A program made the position numbers and the translations under genes. From positions 62,001-126,000 of the forward strand of contig JANQFK010000070.1 in the NCBI GenBank assembly GCA_028277885.1: DNA of 64,000 nucleotides, read 5' to 3'. Position 1 is the stretch's first letter; each line of letters opens with the position of its first letter. The DNA comes from Myxococcota bacterium (GTDB lineage Bacteria; Myxococcota_A; UBA9160; UBA6930). The notes below the pieces were generated by a model, which saw nothing but the letters and a program-made list of their open reading frames with translations, did not search any database and was not told where the DNA came from. Of the stretch, positions 62,212 to 64,000 are shown one piece after another.

Positions 62212-63666
62212 CTACTTGCGGCTGCCCGGTCGCCCCGTCACGTAGCCGAGGGAGCGCAGCTGCTGGAGCTGCGCGGGAGCGATCTCCCGGTCGCCCTCGA
62301 CGTGGTCCTCGACCTGGGAGTGCAGCTTGCCCACCTCGGAGAGGGCCTCCTCGACCTTCTTGGACCGGAGCCGCTCGTTCTGGCTCGCGAGACCGGCCTG
62401 GAGCTCCTCCACCCGCTGGAGGGCGGCCGGAGCGCGGCCCGCCGCGACCTCGTTGGCGACCTCGCGGCGCAGTGCGTTCAGCTCGTCCACCGTCACCGAG
62501 CGCTCCCAGGCGTCGACGTCGACGCCGGCGTAGTAGGCCTCGGGGTCGGCGACCCGGGCGACCCGCGGCGCGTCGCGGAAGGCGGCGCTCTGCCGGTCGC
62601 CGTCGGCCCGGTAGGAGAGCGCGAAGCCGCCCAGCTCCTGGATGCCCGGGTCGGCGTTGGTGACCCGCAGCGTCACCCAGACGCGGCGCTCCTGGCCCGC
62701 GAAGAGCGAGCCCGGACGGAAGTGGATCGCGCCGCCCTCGCGGTGGAGCGGGTAGCCCGCGGCGTCCACCACCTCGACGCCCGGCGCCGGGGTGAGGGCC
62801 ACGTCGAGGGCGCTCGCCACGGTCTCCCGCGCGGTCTCGAACTCGGCGGAGAAGACCTCGGCGAGGTCCACCGCGCTCTCGAGGAAGTGGAAGTTGCCGG
62901 CGCCCGCGTCGGCCAGGCTCGCCATCAGCTCGCCGTCGAAGTCCACCCCGACCCCCACGGTGCTGAGCACCCACTCCTGCGTGGAGGCGCGGGTGGCCCG
63001 GGCGCGCAGCCCGGCCCGGGAGGTGTCGCCCTGGTTGGCGAGGCCGTCGGAGATCAGGATCAGGCGCGGCTCCCGCCCGGCGGTCTTCGCGCCGCCGAGG
63101 AGCGACAGGCCGAGGTCGAGGCCGCCCGAGAGGTGGGTGCCGCCGCGGGCCTGGATCGCGTCCACGGCGGCGAGCCAGCGCGCCCGCGCGCCGCCGGCCG
63201 GCGACTCCATGCCGACGCGGCGCTCGGCGCCGTGGGCGTAGGTGACGAGGCCGAAGCGGTCCTCGGGGGCGAGCTCGTCCACGAGGGCGCGGATCGCGGC
63301 GCGCGCGTGGGCGAGCTTCTCGCCGCGCATGGAGCCCGAGCGGTCCAGCACCACCACGAGGTCCGTGGGGACCCGCAGGCGTGCCGCCCGCTCCTCGGCC
63401 GCCATCACCAGCTCGACGCGCACCAGCCCGTCGCTCGAGGGCATCACGTGGGTGCGGTCGAGCTCGCCCCGGAACGCGACGGGGCCGCTCGGGGCCGCCT
63501 CGAAGTGGCGCGCCAGCTCGCCGGGGTCGGGGCCGGGGCCGGGCCGCGGGAGGGCGCCGGCGCGCAGCAGGGCGCCGCCCGCCAGGGTGAAGGCGACCAG
63601 CAGCGCGGCCAGGCGCAGCCTTCGGCCGGTCCGGGGGTCTTCGGGGGTCGGGTTCGATTCGCTCAT
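62212..63666 (-). CDS. von Willebrand factor A domain protein
   Basis: 484 residues. An N-terminal TM anchor (LRLAALLVAFTLAGGALL) is followed by a VIT-like strand region and a vWA domain (about 100-290) with an intact MIDAS: DRSGSM (108-113), GGTHLSGG and LISDGLANQGD. A beta domain and a helical C-terminal region follow, ending QLQQLRSLGYVTGRPGSRK; this LRxLGYV end motif also closes two sulfatase-fold proteins in the window. It probably binds a protein partner in the periplasm in a divalent-cation-dependent way. GGAGG is 5 bp before the chosen ATG; the frame is open upstream but enters the regulatory region. Confidence 0.8.
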   Translation of the reverse strand: MSESNPTPEDPRTGRRLRLAALLVAFTLAGGALLRAGALPRPGPGPDPGELARHFEAAPSGPVAFRGELDRTHVMPSSDGLVRVELVMAAEERAARLRVPTDLVVVLDRSGSMRGEKLAHARAAIRALVDELAPEDRFGLVTYAHGAERRVGMESPAGGARARWLAAVDAIQARGGTHLSGGLDLGLSLLGGAKTAGREPRLILISDGLANQGDTSRAGLRARATRASTQEWVLSTVGVGVDFDGELMASLADAGAGNFHFLESAVDLAEVFSAEFETARETVASALDVALTPAPGVEVVDAAGYPLHREGGAIHFRPGSLFAGQERRVWVTLRVTNADPGIQELGGFALSYRADGDRQSAAFRDAPRVARVADPEAYYAGVDVDAWERSVTVDELNALRREVANEVAAGRAPAALQRVEELQAGLASQNERLRSKKVEEALSEVGKLHSQVEDHVEGDREIAPAQLQQLRSLGYVTGRPGSRK

Positions 63667-63791
63667 GGGGTCCTCCGCGAGGTCGTTCAAGGCGCGCCCG
63701 GCGGGCTCCGATGCCTCCTGGGGCGCCCTGGAAGAGTCGTCCAAACCCGCGTCGGGTGTGGAAAATCCCGCGTAAACCGCGACCGCTGCCA

Positions 63792-63813
63792 TTTACGTTG
63801 GGTTTACACGGGG
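63792..63813 (+). promoter_or_regulatory. 11-bp-period direct repeat (OmpR/PhoB-type site candidate)
   Basis: TTTACGTTGGG and TTTACACGGGG lie in tandem with an 11-bp period and 8 of 11 identical bases; an inverted GTAAACC lies at 63772-63778. The spacing is that used by OmpR/PhoB-type regulators. The site is 34 bp before a response regulator gene and in the shared 180-bp region with the divergent vWA gene. Confidence 0.45.
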
Positions 63814-63846
63814 GCGCCGATGGACCGGTAGGATTCCCGGAGCACG

Positions 63847-64000
63847 ATGGGCGGAGACGACGACATCCAGATCCTGGTGGTGGAGGACGAGGTCGCGATC
63901 CAGCGCGGCCTGTGCGACGTCCTGGCCTACCACGGCTACCGGCCGACGCCGGTGGGCACCGGAGAGGACGGGCTGCGCGAGGGGCTCACCAACGCCTACT
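63847..64000 (+). CDS. Response regulator (3' partial)
   Basis: Only the first 51 codons are present. ILVVEDEVAIQRGLCDVLAY is a receiver-domain opening with its acidic pair, and the second strand and helix follow (GYRPTPVGTGEDGLREGL). The phospho-acceptor Asp lies beyond the edge, so the output domain is unknown; an OmpR-type regulator is plausible given the direct repeats upstream. The ATG is preceded by CGGAG about 6 bp away. Confidence 0.85.
   Translation, partial: MGGDDDIQILVVEDEVAIQRGLCDVLAYHGYRPTPVGTGEDGLREGLTNAY

Overview
The window is GC-rich chromosomal DNA (sampled lines run near 75% GC) with dense gene packing, many GTG and TTG starts, 4-nt start/stop overlaps and Gram-negative lipoprotein signals. 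PEP-CTERM proteins, PrsT-like TPR lipoproteins, and a fusion of response regulator, DUF4388, DnaJ and TPR together suggest a deltaproteobacterial-type lineage (Myxococcota, Desulfobacterota or Binatota-like). That is inference from gene content; there is no rRNA here. I saw no tRNA, CRISPR array or complete insertion sequence.

Layout. 1-9.5 kb (+): end of glmU, glmS, a PHP-type lipoprotein hydrolase, a PcrA/UvrD helicase, a methyltransferase, a cupin and an unknown protein. 9.5-22.8 kb (-): a tightly coupled six-gene operon running from 22775 down: TPR lipoprotein, MFS/spermidine-synthase-like fusion, two more TPR lipoproteins, an STT3-like membrane glycosyltransferase and a VOC protein. 22.9-27.1 kb (+): a membrane-anchored alkaline-phosphatase-fold enzyme, then three tandem paralogous PEP-CTERM proteins ending at a strong intrinsic terminator. 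The operon and the PEP-CTERM genes probably belong to one surface-protein/envelope system, but no exosortase is present. 27.2-28.2 kb (-): ddl.

28.45-31.7 kb is a foreign-looking island with visibly lower GC (about 48-62% in lines I counted). It holds a TIR-like ThsB homologue (DUF1863 type) overlapping a two-helix membrane protein with a macro-like domain. This is the layout of a type II Thoeris anti-phage system, in which the TIR enzyme makes a nucleotide signal and the TM-macro protein is the effector. Upstream on the same strand is a 472-residue protein that I cannot assign and that may be a third component. The left edge carries a truncated helix-turn-helix gene remnant.

31.9-45.4 kb: larE, a C45-type hydrolase relative, a LOG-family protein and a DEAD-box helicase (both -), gatC-gatA-gatB with an 18-codon ORF bridging gatA and gatB, an AsmA-like protein, the RR-DUF4388-DnaJ-TPR fusion, a branched-chain aminotransferase and a SplB-like radical SAM protein. 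A 31-bp perfect palindrome lies between the C45 and LOG genes; its 11-bp end sequence recurs as inverted arms around the start of the radical SAM gene.

45.4-64 kb: hspQ (-), a ribbon-helix-helix protein with a palindrome just upstream, a D-threonine aldolase-like enzyme, a small exported protein (-), a metallophosphoesterase, a crotonase, a TauE-type permease (-), uvrA, a GGDEF protein, mazG, a YjbQ-type protein, a GNAT, a PPOX-family protein, two sulfatase-fold lipoproteins, a zinc-ribbon protein, a TlpA-like thioredoxin (-), a membrane protein/PspA-like pair (-), a von Willebrand A protein (-), and the start of a divergent response regulator preceded by 11-bp-period direct repeats.
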